This document shows positions 43,679 to 52,625 of a DNA stretch of 64,000 nucleotides, piece by piece. The translations under genes were made by a program, and so were the position numbers. Under the pieces are notes generated by a model. That model saw only the letters and a list, made by a program, of their open reading frames with translations, did not search any database and was not told the origin of the DNA. This DNA comes from Flavobacterium sp. KJJ (GTDB lineage Bacteria > Bacteroidota > Bacteroidia > Flavobacteriales > Flavobacteriaceae). Each line of letters begins with the position of its first letter. The stretch's first letter is position 1. The DNA lies in contig NZ_JARP01000002.1 in the NCBI RefSeq assembly GCF_000708595.2, positions 186,001-250,000 on the forward strand, written 5' to 3'.

Positions 43679-44723
43679 AATTTTTGTTGTTATCGAATAA
43701 ATCTTCGCATCTTTTTAAAGCATTTTTACCAAAAGAAATTCGATTTTTCTCATCGCTTAAAACGTTAAAATAGTCATTTAATTTCTCAATTTCATCAAAT
43801 AAAAATCCGGTTTGATTGTGAACGACGACATCTTTATTGCCAATAATATTAGTTGCAATTATAGGCTTTTCTAAAACCATTGCTTCTAAAACGGCAATTG
43901 GCAAACCTTCCCAAAGAGAAGTCTGCAGGTAAATATCAATCGAATTCAAATTTTTAAAAACAGTATTTTTATCTAAGATCCAGCCCGTAACCTTAATATT
44001 AGGAGCTGTAATTAAAGGATTTAATTCGCCATCGCCAATCCAAAGAAAATTATAATCAGGAAATCGTAATGCAATTTCGTTAAACAATTTGGGATTTCTT
44101 GCAGCTGTAATTCTGCCCACAATTCCGATAGTCAATTTTGTATTTTGATGAGGTAAAAAATGTCTTCTAATTTCACTAATATCAACTCCATTTCGAATTA
44201 ATTTTGAAGGTCCTATTTTTTGCGCGATTTCAAATTCGGTATCGCCACAGGCAACGATTGTTCCTCCAAAAAAACGTTGAAAATTTTTTTCGATTCCCGC
44301 ATATAATTTTTTTGAAGAGTTAGAAATATCAGTTCTTAGAAAAGCATAACCGTGCGGCGTGTAAAAAATTTTCTTTTTTCTGAATAGAAAAAAATATGCA
44401 ATTCGGCCTAAAACTCCAGCTTTAGATGAATGAAGATGAATAACATCTGGATTGATTTTTTTGAGTTCTTTTCTCAATTTCAAAATCGATTTTAAATCTT
44501 GAAAAGGAGCAATTTCGCGAACCATACTAATATGAATCAAAGGAACGTTTGGAGAAAAATCAGCTTTTATTTGTGTCGGGTTCACGCCATTTCTGTGACC
44601 GCTATAAATAATAGCAGTTGCTGCAGTTTTGGCAATTTCTTCATTCCCAAAGAAAGTAGACAAATCTTTAAAATAAGTATAAACGCCGCCCTCAAGTGCT
44701 TCAACAACATGTACAACTCTCAA
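43647..44723 (-). CDS. Glycosyltransferase family 4
   Basis: 358 residues of the GT-B fold. The N-terminal half begins VVHVVEALEGGVYTYFKDL and has DVIHLHSSKAGVLGRIA. The C-terminal donor-binding half has TIGIVGRITAARNPKLFNEI, LWIGDGEL and EGLPIAVLEAMVLEKPIIATNIIGNKDVV, the E-x7-E region of GT4. The start is TTG at 44723. It is the only minus-strand gene in this part of the polysaccharide locus, and its end overlaps the convergent ligase-like gene by 32 bases. Donor and acceptor are unknown. Confidence 0.88.
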   Translation of the reverse strand: MRVVHVVEALEGGVYTYFKDLSTFFGNEEIAKTAATAIIYSGHRNGVNPTQIKADFSPNVPLIHISMVREIAPFQDLKSILKLRKELKKINPDVIHLHSSKAGVLGRIAYFFLFRKKKIFYTPHGYAFLRTDISNSSKKLYAGIEKNFQRFFGGTIVACGDTEFEIAQKIGPSKLIRNGVDISEIRRHFLPHQNTKLTIGIVGRITAARNPKLFNEIALRFPDYNFLWIGDGELNPLITAPNIKVTGWILDKNTVFKNLNSIDIYLQTSLWEGLPIAVLEAMVLEKPIIATNIIGNKDVVVHNQTGFLFDEIEKLNDYFNVLSDEKNRISFGKNALKRCEDLFDNNKNFKQLLELYQK

Positions 44724-44838
44724 AACAAATAAAATTTAGTTTTGTAAAAGTAGAATAAACCAATTGATAATAAATTAAAAATTTTAACCCTGTATTTTAG
44801 TAAAATTTTTAGCGAATTTAAAAGGTCAGATATTTTAG

Positions 44839-44846
44839 TACATTTG
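44839..44846 (+). promoter_or_regulatory. -7 promoter element of the UXS-like gene
   Basis: TACATTTG, exact match, 47 bases before the ATG at 44894. It shows that an in-frame ORF extension from 44846 is not translated. Confidence 0.45.
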
Positions 44847-44893
44847 TGGATATTTGCAGCGAATATCAAAAACAAAGGTTCAAGAAAATCATT

Positions 44894-45877
44894 ATGAAAA
44901 GAATACTTATTACCGGAGCGGCGGGTTTTTTAGGATCACATTTGTGCGATCGTTTTATCAAAGAAGGTTATTATGTTATCGGAATGGATAATTTGATCAC
45001 TGGCGATCTTAAAAACATTGAACATTTATTCAAATTAGAACATTTTGAGTTTTATCATCACGACATTACGAAATTTGTTCATGTTCCTGGTGATTTAGAT
45101 TATATATTGCATTTTGCTTCGCCTGCAAGTCCGATCGATTATTTAAAAATTCCGATTCAAACTTTAAAAGTTGGATCATTAGGAACGCATAATTTATTAG
45201 GTTTGGCAAGAGTTAAAAAAGCGAGAATTTTGATAGCTTCAACTTCAGAAGTTTACGGAGATCCATTGGTTCATCCTCAAACCGAAGAATATTACGGAAA
45301 CGTAAATACAATTGGGCCAAGAGGAGTTTATGATGAAGCCAAACGTTTTCAGGAATCTATCACAATGGCATATCATACTTTTCACGGTGTAGAAACAAGA
45401 ATCGTTCGTATTTTTAATACTTACGGACCAAGAATGCGTTTAAATGACGGACGTGTAATTCCTGCTTTTATTGGTCAGGCGCTTCGTGGAGAAGATTTAA
45501 CAATTTTTGGAGACGGAATGCAAACGCGTTCTTTCTGCTATGTTGATGATCAAGTAGAAGGTATTTTTAGATTACTGCATTCAGATTATGTGTATCCGGT
45601 AAATATTGGAAATCCAGACGAAATTACAATTAAAGATTTTGCAGAAGAAATCATTAAACTTACAGGTACAAACCAGAAAGTAGTATATCATCCGTTGCCA
45701 ATAAACGATCCGCTGCAGCGCCAGCCAGACACTACAAAAGCTAAGGAATTATTGGGCTGGGAAGCAAAAGTGAGCCGTTCTGAAGGAATGAAAATCACCT
45801 ATGATTATTTCAGATCACTTTCTAAAGAAGAGCTTTCAAAAGAAGAGCATAAAGATTTTTCGAGTTACATAAAATAG
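44894..45877 (+). CDS. UDP-glucuronate decarboxylase-like NAD-dependent epimerase/dehydratase
   Basis: 327 residues of the extended SDR family. The NAD-binding motif is [11 protein letters not shown] (7-17), the catalytic Tyr/Lys pair is in YDEAKR, and the blocks [46 protein letters not shown] and [14 protein letters not shown] match UDP-xylose synthase (UXS), which makes UDP-xylose from UDP-glucuronate. Related dTDP-glucose dehydratases cannot be fully excluded. It probably supplies a nucleotide sugar to the surface glycan and is followed by the phosphoglycosyltransferase 19 bases downstream. Confidence 0.9.
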   Translation: MKRILITGAAGFLGSHLCDRFIKEGYYVIGMDNLITGDLKNIEHLFKLEHFEFYHHDITKFVHVPGDLDYILHFASPASPIDYLKIPIQTLKVGSLGTHNLLGLARVKKARILIASTSEVYGDPLVHPQTEEYYGNVNTIGPRGVYDEAKRFQESITMAYHTFHGVETRIVRIFNTYGPRMRLNDGRVIPAFIGQALRGEDLTIFGDGMQTRSFCYVDDQVEGIFRLLHSDYVYPVNIGNPDEITIKDFAEEIIKLTGTNQKVVYHPLPINDPLQRQPDTTKAKELLGWEAKVSRSEGMKITYDYFRSLSKEELSKEEHKDFSSYIK

Positions 45878-45896
45878 CAGCTGAAAAAAAACATTT

Positions 45897-47264
45897 ATGA
45901 CCGCGTTTCAAACAGGAAGATACTCAAAATATATCAGGCCAATTAGTATCTTAATCGATCTGATGGTTATTGCTGTTTTGAATTTTTTTGTTTTTCAAGA
46001 ACTGGTTTCAAATTTTTGGCTATACATTTTATATCAGTATGCAGGATGGGGCTTAATTGCTTTTTCTATAAAGTTTTATGATGTTTACAGATTTACGACA
46101 CCAATTGAAATCATTTCAAAAATAGTAAAGCAGGGAATTTTATTTCTCTTAATTGTAATTGCTTTTTTTCCGTTTTTTAAAGAAGCTGTTTTTAGCGAAA
46201 CTGCGATTGCTTTGTTTATTTCTTTAGTGATTTTACTGGTAACGATTTTTAAATTTTCATTGTTTTTTTATTTAAAAGAATATAGAATAATAACGGGAAG
46301 CAATTATAGAACGGCTGTTATTATTGGGTTTACTCCAGAAGCAATTCGGCTTAAAGATCTTTTTGAAACCAGAAAAGATTACGGATATCGGTTTCTCGGA
46401 TATTTTTCAGACAAAAAAGCCAATCAGAATATTGCCGGAAAATTAGCCGATTTAAAACCTTTTGTGATTGATAATTTAGTCGACGAAATTTATTGTTCTC
46501 TAAACGAAGTGTCGAATAATTATTTGAAAGATTTAATTGATTTTGCAGACGAAAACAATAAAACAATAAAATTTATTCCGGACACAAAAGAGATTTTTTC
46601 AAAGAATTTAAAAATAGATTATTACGATTTTTTTCCGGTGCTTTCGCTAAAGCAAACCATGCTGAATGAGCCCGCTATAAAATTTTTCAAACGTACTTTT
46701 GATGTTGTTTTTTCTATTTCTGTAATCGTTTTTATATTATCATGGCTTGGTCCGTTATTGGCGATTTTAATAAAGTTAGAATCTAAGGGGCCTGTTTTTT
46801 TCAAACAAGGAAGACCCGGAATTGATGAAAACGAATTTGTGTGTTATAAATTTCGTTCGATGCGAATTAATAAAACAACTGAAAAAGAGGCTTCTAAAGA
46901 TGATCCACGTGTTACAGCAATTGGTCGATTTATGCGAAAAACAAGCATAGACGAATTGCCGCAATTTGTAAATGTTTTATTGGGAGACATGTCAGTTGTG
47001 GGTCCGAGGCCGCATCTTTGGTCACAAAATAAAGAGTACGGGAATAAAGTAAAAAAATATATGATCCGTCATTGTGTTAAGCCAGGAATTACAGGTTTAG
47101 CTCAAGTCAGTGGTTTTAGAGGCGAAATTACAATGGAAAGAGATATGATTAACCGAATAAAATTTGATGTTTTTTATATCGAAAATTGGTCTCTTATTTT
47201 AGATTTAAAGATAATTTCTCAGACCGTAATAAACATTTTTAAAGGCGATAAAAAAGCATATTGA
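45897..47264 (+). CDS. Polyprenyl-phosphate glycosylphosphotransferase (WcaJ/WbaP-type)
   Basis: 455 residues. Four N-terminal membrane segments, a central Rossmann-like CoA-binding-type domain (RTAVIIGFTPEAIRLKDLF), then a fifth membrane segment (FKRTFDVVFSISVIVF) and the catalytic bac_transf domain with GPVFFKQGRPGI, KFRSM, TSIDELPQFVNVLLGDMSVVGPRPH. It transfers a sugar phosphate to undecaprenyl phosphate, the first step of repeat-unit assembly. It overlaps the next gene by one base. The sugar is unknown. Confidence 0.93.
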   Translation: MTAFQTGRYSKYIRPISILIDLMVIAVLNFFVFQELVSNFWLYILYQYAGWGLIAFSIKFYDVYRFTTPIEIISKIVKQGILFLLIVIAFFPFFKEAVFSETAIALFISLVILLVTIFKFSLFFYLKEYRIITGSNYRTAVIIGFTPEAIRLKDLFETRKDYGYRFLGYFSDKKANQNIAGKLADLKPFVIDNLVDEIYCSLNEVSNNYLKDLIDFADENNKTIKFIPDTKEIFSKNLKIDYYDFFPVLSLKQTMLNEPAIKFFKRTFDVVFSISVIVFILSWLGPLLAILIKLESKGPVFFKQGRPGIDENEFVCYKFRSMRINKTTEKEASKDDPRVTAIGRFMRKTSIDELPQFVNVLLGDMSVVGPRPHLWSQNKEYGNKVKKYMIRHCVKPGITGLAQVSGFRGEITMERDMINRIKFDVFYIENWSLILDLKIISQTVINIFKGDKKAY

Positions 47265-48031
47265 TGAATGAATTAGTCTCTATTATAACGCCAACATTTA
47301 ATACCGAAAAATACATTCGGGCAACTTTGCAATCGGTTATAGATCAGAGTTATCAGAACTGGGAATTAATTCTGGTTGATGATGCATCTACAGATCAAAC
47401 CGTTGCAATTATAAAAGAATATGCTCAAAATGACAGCCGGATAAAACTAACTGAATTAACCAAAAATTCAGGAAACGGTTTTGCGAGAAATGTTGCCTTA
47501 GAAAAAGCAAATGGAAAATACATTGCATACTTAGATGCGGATGATTTGTGGTTTACGACGAAGTTAGAAAAGCAGATTCAGTTTTTAAAAGCAAACAATT
47601 TACCTTTCACTTTTAGCTTTTATGATTGTATCGATGAAGACGGAAATTCATTAAATAAAAGAGTAGAAGCGCCATTAAATCTAACCTACAATCAACTGTT
47701 TTTCTGCAATTATGTTGGGAATCTAACCGCTATTTATGACGCTGATTATTTTGGTAAAATTGTAATTAAAGCTACTCAAAAAAGACAAGATTGGCGTTTG
47801 TGGCTTACAATTTTAAAACAAATTAAACAAACAAAACCTGTTCCGGAACCTTTAGCCTTTTATAGAATAAGAAAAGATTCTATTTCTTCTTCAAAATTCA
47901 AATTGATAAAGCACAATTTTGGCGTTTATAGAGATTTTCACGGTTTTAATTTCGTGAGTTCTGTTTTATTGATGACTCGGTTTTTGTTTACACAGTTGGT
48001 TATTAAACCAAGATATATAAAGAACATATAA
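47264..48031 (+). CDS. Glycosyltransferase family 2
   Basis: 255 residues. A GT-A fold with VSIITPTFNTEKYIRATLQSVIDQSYQNWELILVDDASTDQT, then the metal-binding DAD (YLDADDLWF), typical GT2. The ATG at 47264 overlaps the previous stop in TGATG, so translational coupling is likely; an in-frame TTG at 47261 is the alternative. It should add one sugar to the lipid-linked unit at the membrane. Donor unknown. Confidence 0.92.
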   Translation: MNELVSIITPTFNTEKYIRATLQSVIDQSYQNWELILVDDASTDQTVAIIKEYAQNDSRIKLTELTKNSGNGFARNVALEKANGKYIAYLDADDLWFTTKLEKQIQFLKANNLPFTFSFYDCIDEDGNSLNKRVEAPLNLTYNQLFFCNYVGNLTAIYDADYFGKIVIKATQKRQDWRLWLTILKQIKQTKPVPEPLAFYRIRKDSISSSKFKLIKHNFGVYRDFHGFNFVSSVLLMTRFLFTQLVIKPRYIKNI

Positions 48032-48044
48032 TTCTCCATCTTTT

Positions 48045-48109
48045 AGGTCGCAATTTGCGACAAACAGTTTTGTTCAAAATTGGAGATAACAAATTGTTAC
48101 CGTGAAAAA
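48045..48109. repeat. Palindromic repeats 3' of the ORF6N gene
   Basis: AGGTCGCAATTTGCGAC (48045-48061) repeats the core of the palindrome inside the ORF6N gene. A second, diverged dyad ATTGGAGATAACAAATTGTTACC (48079-48101) resembles the longer version of the same element. They occupy most of the gap between the GT2 and ORF6N genes. Confidence 0.65.
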
Positions 48110-48111
48110 TA

Positions 48112-48639
48112 TTATTTTTTATATCCAATTTTCACCCTTTTAGTTTCATCTTCCTTTTTATCAGTCAATTCATCTAAATAAGAAAAAACCAATTCAATAT
48201 TTTTATCATGATTCTCTAATTTCTTCTGAATCTGAAGAATATCAACTTTAATTTCTGTTGTATCGAGAAGCATTTGCCTCACTTTCGTGAAAATACGCAT
48301 GATTTGAATATTAGTTTGAATTGCTTTGTCGCTATTTAAAATACTTGAAAGCATTAATATTCCATGTTCTGTGAATGCCATTGGTGCATATCTTAAACCA
48401 ATCTTATCAGAATTGGAGGTCGCAATTTGCGACCTCCAATTTTCAAATTCCTCTTTAGTTAATTCAAACATAAAATCCTCGGGAAAGCGATTTCGATTCC
48501 TTTTGACTTGTTCTTTTAATCGTTTTGTTTCTACTCCATAAAGTAAAGCCAAATCACGATCCAGCATCACTTTTTGTCCGCGGATAAAATATATTTTATT
48601 AGAAATTGTTTCTTCAGAAAGTAAAGATTGATCGTCCAT
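48112..48639 (-). CDS. ORF6N-domain protein
   Basis: 175 residues. The ORF6N domain fills about 10-110 (ISNKIYFIRGQKVMLDRDLALLYGVETKRLKEQVKRN...RYAPMAFTEHGILMLSSIL), followed by a coiled-coil C-terminus (DILQIQKKLENHDKNIELV). ORF6N was defined in phage and plasmid DNA-binding proteins but is also widespread as single chromosomal genes in Bacteroidota. It interrupts the polysaccharide locus, with no integrase or phage gene beside it. A perfect 31-bp palindrome lies in the gene. Confidence 0.9.
   Translation of the reverse strand: MDDQSLLSEETISNKIYFIRGQKVMLDRDLALLYGVETKRLKEQVKRNRNRFPEDFMFELTKEEFENWRSQIATSNSDKIGLRYAPMAFTEHGILMLSSILNSDKAIQTNIQIMRIFTKVRQMLLDTTEIKVDILQIQKKLENHDKNIELVFSYLDELTDKKEDETKRVKIGYKK
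48411..48441. repeat. Perfect 31-bp palindrome inside the ORF6N gene
   Basis: 15-bp arms (AATTGGAGGTCGCAA and complement) around one central T. It encodes NWRSQIATSN of the ORF6N domain. The inner 16 bases recur in the 3' non-coding region at 48045-48061. Confidence 0.85.
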
Positions 48640-48680
48640 GAGTTTTTAAATAAAAAAACAAATGTAAGATTTTATTTATA

Positions 48681-49991
48681 TTATAAATGAGATTTGAATT
48701 GCTTTAATTTGCCGCGATTGGTTCTTTCTAAAACTGTTTTTCTGGTAAAAGTGAAGTTTAGATTAGGTTCAAGATATAATGCAATTGCTTCTTCTATTTT
48801 CTGAATTTGATCTGAAACTAATGCTGTTTCAGAAACATATTCAATTTCAAAAGTATGCAATTGCGTTTGTCTAATGATAAATTCTTTTACGTTTCCGTCA
48901 TCTTCAATAATACTTTTGGTTACGTAGTAAAACGTCAATCCAGGCGATTTTTTTCCGCTTGGTAAAATCGCAACATCATTTGTTCTGCCAATTAATTTTT
49001 TAAGAATTGGTTTTTGTAATGTACTTTTTTCATCTAAAATTCCAATATCGCCAATATCGTATCGAATAAAAGGATTTGCCTTATTGAATAGAGAAGTAAT
49101 GACAATTCGGCCCTCTTTCCCGTAAGGGAGAACTTTATTGTTTTCATCTAAAATTTCGACAAAAAGCGTTTCAGCATTAATTTGCCATTCGCCCTGTGGA
49201 TTTTCAAAAGCAATTAAATCAAGTTCTGATGCACCGTATTCATTGATAATGGGAATGCCAAATTGCTTTTCCAATAATTTTTTATCCGATTCAAAAAGCA
49301 TTTCAGAAGTAACAAAACAAGCTTTTAAACTCGGGCAGATTTTATTTAAAACGATATTTTTCTGTTCTAAATATTTCGCAAATAAAACGATCGAACTAGT
49401 ATAACCATTTATATAATCGAATTTTTTCGATTTGAATTTATGTAAAAATTTTTCTAATATTTCATCAGATAAATCGAAAACCGGAAAACGAAAACGATGC
49501 GTCAGGAAATCTTTAAAACGTTCTTTTTGGTATCCAATAAAATCCATCGGAATGCCATAAAAACGCGCCTGATACGAATGATTAAAATTGATCTCGAACC
49601 AGCCGAAACGCATAATATTTGAAGCCCAGGTTAAGGCATGTGAATACTTATCTTTAGCAAAAATAAAAGGAGTTCCGCTCGATCCAGAAGTTTTGTTGAG
49701 GTAAACATCTTTTAAAGAATACCCTTTTGAAAGCCTTTCTTCCAAAGGTTTTTGAAGATTCTGTTTGTTTAAAATTGGCAAATCTTCCCATTTGGGAGCA
49801 ATTGTACTTCGAACTAATTCCTGATAAAAGGAATTGTTTTTAAGATGAAAATCGACAATTTCCTTTTTCTTATTCTGAAGAAAAACAGCATATTCATCTT
49901 CAGATAAATTCACAATTTGATACAATTCGGCTTTGGCTTTCTTTATCGGAAAACCATTTAATCGAAGTGTGATATCAAACAGACGAATCAT
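48681..49991 (-). CDS. CapK/PaaK-type adenylate-forming ligase
   Basis: 436 residues. The P-loop of adenylate-forming enzymes is TSGSSGTP (101-108), followed by the acyl-CoA-ligase blocks NEYGASELDLIAFENPQ and NPFIRYDIGDIG. Phenylacetate-CoA ligase-like proteins of this length occur in capsule loci (CapK), where they may activate an acyl group for glycan decoration. Its ATG shares a base with the stop of the methyltransferase gene (TAATG), so the two are cotranslated. The acid is unknown. Confidence 0.85.
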   Translation of the reverse strand: MIRLFDITLRLNGFPIKKAKAELYQIVNLSEDEYAVFLQNKKKEIVDFHLKNNSFYQELVRSTIAPKWEDLPILNKQNLQKPLEERLSKGYSLKDVYLNKTSGSSGTPFIFAKDKYSHALTWASNIMRFGWFEINFNHSYQARFYGIPMDFIGYQKERFKDFLTHRFRFPVFDLSDEILEKFLHKFKSKKFDYINGYTSSIVLFAKYLEQKNIVLNKICPSLKACFVTSEMLFESDKKLLEKQFGIPIINEYGASELDLIAFENPQGEWQINAETLFVEILDENNKVLPYGKEGRIVITSLFNKANPFIRYDIGDIGILDEKSTLQKPILKKLIGRTNDVAILPSGKKSPGLTFYYVTKSIIEDDGNVKEFIIRQTQLHTFEIEYVSETALVSDQIQKIEEAIALYLEPNLNFTFTRKTVLERTNRGKLKQFKSHL

Positions 49992-50860
49992 TATATTTTT
50001 AGAACAATATTAATACTGCCAGCGGTCAATTCTTTTTCAGAATATTTTGAAAAATCCTGATGTAATTTTAAATTTCTGAACTTTTGTTCTTGAGGAGAAT
50101 TTGGTCCAGGATTATCGTGAGAAATATAAACAATTTCTAAATCTAAAGATTTAAAAATGTCTAAATATTGGGGCAATCTCAAACGGTTATGATAATCAAA
50201 CCTGGTTTGTATTTTATCCCATTCTTTAGAACTGTATTTTAAAAACTCCTGAAGAGATAACGATTGATCAGAAAATGCCCTGTGATCGCTGGGAGAAATA
50301 AAATGAATAATGTAAGATCCTTTATTTAAGGACTGCTTAAATTTTTCATGCATTTTAAAAATATCTTCGGGCGTAACATGTTCTAAAACAAATCTTGAAA
50401 ATACAATATCGACTTTTGGAATATTGGCATTTATTATATTTTGAGAAGGAAAATAGTGAACATTTTCTGGCAAGGAATAAGAGTTATTTCTGCTTACAGC
50501 AATATCATTTTTGTATGTTTTTGAAAATAACGAATTGAATTTTTCAATGTTTATTTTTTGGTAATGCTTATTAATATCAAAACTATAAATTTCTTTGAGC
50601 TTATATTTATGAAGTAAGATATAGGGAGAAATTGGCAGCCATCCTGAACCAATTTCAATCGCCGATTTGTTTTGTAAATCGACTTTCAAATTTGCAAAGA
50701 TGTTTCCAAAGGCGCTTAATGTATTTTCAGTACTTTTTAATTTTGCTTCAATATTTTTATTCTCAGAAACATTTTGCAATTGGTGATAGATTTTCGAACC
50801 TAAAGAATCCGGAAGAATACTCAGGGTTTTAAAAATATAGGTTTTTAAATAATGTTTCAT
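49991..50860 (-). CDS. SAM-dependent methyltransferase-like protein of the polysaccharide locus
   Basis: 289 residues from ATG 50860. Motif I is reduced to AIEIGSGWLPISPYIL, followed by DIVFSRFVLEHVTPEDIFKMHEKFKQSLNKGSYIIHFISPSDH, typical of class I methyltransferases. An in-frame TTG/ATG at 50878/50875 is less likely because a TATTTTTG element (50876-50883) overlaps it. It is coupled to the CapK-like gene, so both may modify the same glycan. Substrate unknown. Confidence 0.75.
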   Translation of the reverse strand: MKHYLKTYIFKTLSILPDSLGSKIYHQLQNVSENKNIEAKLKSTENTLSAFGNIFANLKVDLQNKSAIEIGSGWLPISPYILLHKYKLKEIYSFDINKHYQKINIEKFNSLFSKTYKNDIAVSRNNSYSLPENVHYFPSQNIINANIPKVDIVFSRFVLEHVTPEDIFKMHEKFKQSLNKGSYIIHFISPSDHRAFSDQSLSLQEFLKYSSKEWDKIQTRFDYHNRLRLPQYLDIFKSLDLEIVYISHDNPGPNSPQEQKFRNLKLHQDFSKYSEKELTAGSINIVLKI

Positions 50861-50875
50861 GAGGTAAATTTTCAT

Positions 50876-50883
50876 CAAAAATA
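50876..50883 (-). promoter_or_regulatory. -7 promoter element of the methyltransferase-CapK pair
   Basis: CAAAAATA on the plus strand reads TATTTTTG on the minus strand, 15 bases before the ATG at 50860. No clear -33. Confidence 0.4.
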
Positions 50884-50957
50884 ATATTATCCAACTACTA
50901 ACACAGAAGAATCACGAACTTTTTAAGATTTAATTATTTTTTACGTACAAAAGCAAT

Positions 50958-50965
50958 TATTTTTG
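50958..50965 (+). promoter_or_regulatory. -7 promoter element of purD
   Basis: TATTTTTG then C, 25 bases before the purD ATG. Confidence 0.5.
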
Positions 50966-50990
50966 CACCACAACTAAATACAACTATACC

Positions 50991-52265
50991 ATGACAATTT
51001 TATTATTGGGATCAGGCGGAAGAGAACATGCTTTTGCGTGGAAAATGATTCAGAGTCCGCTTTGCGAAAAACTTTTTGTTGCACCAGGAAATGCAGGAAC
51101 AGCTGCAATTGCTACAAATGTTGCAATGTCTCCAACCGATTTTGATGCGATAAAAGCATTCGTACTTCAGGAAAATGTAAAAATGGTGGTTGTAGGACCA
51201 GAAGATCCTTTGGTAAAAGGAATTTACGATTATTTTAAAAATGACGAAAGTTTAAAACACATTCCGGTAATTGGGCCATCAAAATTAGGAGCTCAATTAG
51301 AAGGAAGTAAAGAATTTGCAAAAGAATTCTTGATGAAACATAATATTCCAACTGCCGCTTATGATAGTTTTACGGCAGAAACAGTTGAAAAAGGATGTGA
51401 GTTTCTAGAAACGCTACAGCCTCCATACGTTTTAAAAGCAGATGGTTTAGCAGCAGGAAAAGGAGTTTTAATTATTCAAGATCTTGAAGAAGCTAAAACA
51501 GAACTTAGAAACATGCTGGTTCACGAAAAATTTGGAGCAGCAAGTTCTAAAGTTGTTATCGAAGAATTTTTAGACGGAATAGAATTGAGCTGTTTTGTTT
51601 TGACAGACGGAAAAAGCTATAAAATTCTGCCAACTGCAAAAGATTACAAACGAATTGGAGAAGGTGATACCGGATTAAATACAGGCGGAATGGGAGCAGT
51701 TTCTCCAGTTCCTTATGTTGATGCTGTTTTGATGGAAAAAATCGAAACTAGAATCGTAAAACCAACAATCGAAGGTTTCCAAAAAGACGGAATCGAATAT
51801 AAAGGATTTGTGTTTATTGGTTTGATCAATGTAAAAAACGAACCAATTGTTATTGAATACAATGTGAGAATGGGAGATCCGGAAACTGAAGTTGTGGTTC
51901 CGAGATTAAAATCTGATTTGGTTGAATTGTTTCTTTCAGTAGCAAATCAAAAATTAGATGAATTCGAATTAGAAGTGGATCCAAGAAGTGCTACAACAAT
52001 TATGGTGGTTTCTGGCGGTTATCCTGAAGATTTCGAAAAAGGAAAAGTAATTACAGGATTAGAAAATATTACAGATTCGATAGTTTTTCATGCAGGAACA
52101 AAATTAGATGGCGAAAATGTCGTTAGTAATGGAGGACGTGTTTTGACAATTACATCATACGGAGACGATTTTCAACAGGCCATAAAAAAATCTTACCAAA
52201 ATATAGATAAACTAAATTTTGATAAGATGTATTTTAGAAAAGATATTGGCTTCGACTTACTTTAA
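50991..52265 (+). CDS. purD: Phosphoribosylamine--glycine ligase
   Basis: 424 residues. The second step of purine synthesis: joins phosphoribosylamine and glycine using ATP. The N-terminal block LLLGSGGREHAFAWKM, the ATP-grasp core (KADGLAAGKGVLI, EEFLDGIELSCFVLTDG, NTGGMGAVSP) and the metal-binding EYNVRMGDPETEVVVPRL are all intact. It stands apart from other purine genes. Its stop overlaps the convergent small gene by nine bases. Confidence 0.97.
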   Translation: MTILLLGSGGREHAFAWKMIQSPLCEKLFVAPGNAGTAAIATNVAMSPTDFDAIKAFVLQENVKMVVVGPEDPLVKGIYDYFKNDESLKHIPVIGPSKLGAQLEGSKEFAKEFLMKHNIPTAAYDSFTAETVEKGCEFLETLQPPYVLKADGLAAGKGVLIIQDLEEAKTELRNMLVHEKFGAASSKVVIEEFLDGIELSCFVLTDGKSYKILPTAKDYKRIGEGDTGLNTGGMGAVSPVPYVDAVLMEKIETRIVKPTIEGFQKDGIEYKGFVFIGLINVKNEPIVIEYNVRMGDPETEVVVPRLKSDLVELFLSVANQKLDEFELEVDPRSATTIMVVSGGYPEDFEKGKVITGLENITDSIVFHAGTKLDGENVVSNGGRVLTITSYGDDFQQAIKKSYQNIDKLNFDKMYFRKDIGFDLL

Positions 52266-52487
52266 AAAAGAGTGAGCTGTAGTATCTTGATTTTCAGTTC
52301 CGGCGTCATCAAAAATGCGTAATTGTTTAATCCAATAAACGATTGCGCATGCGCAGATGATCATAAAAATCCAGTTAATTGTGTTTGCACCAAACCAAGT
52401 AATTAGTTCCAAACGACGCAAAAAGTCAAGAGGAGCAAACAAAATGTTAACGAATAAGTATTGTATTCCTTCAAAAAAAGCTGTCAT
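52257..52487 (-). CDS. Small membrane protein, DUF6341-like
   Basis: 76 residues. A predicted amphipathic or membrane helix at the start (FFEGIQYLFVNILFAPLDFL), then a clear segment (INWIFMIICACAIVYWI) and a polar tail. I associate this with the flavobacterial family DUF6341, which occurs between purD and upp, as here. Function unknown. Its 3' end overlaps purD by nine bases tail to tail. Confidence 0.75.
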   Translation of the reverse strand: MTAFFEGIQYLFVNILFAPLDFLRRLELITWFGANTINWIFMIICACAIVYWIKQLRIFDDAGTENQDTTAHSFLK

Positions 52488-52625
52488 AATTTATAAAATT
52501 ATATGTTATTATTGTTTTTAACGCATTGAAGACAAAATCCAATTAATAGAATCTTTTTTCAACTTGTTGGTTTTTCCTTTTAAACAAGTATTATATTTAC
52601 AATCACAAAAGTATAAAATATCCTT

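Noticed and set aside
46907..46917. CACGTG in CCACGTGTTA as another parS
   Set aside because: Flanks do not match GTTYCACGTGRAAC; it is a chance hexamer within the phosphoglycosyltransferase gene.
48112..48639. Prophage or plasmid insertion suggested by the ORF6N gene
   Set aside because: No integrase, attachment repeats or other phage genes; single ORF6N genes are common on Bacteroidota chromosomes.
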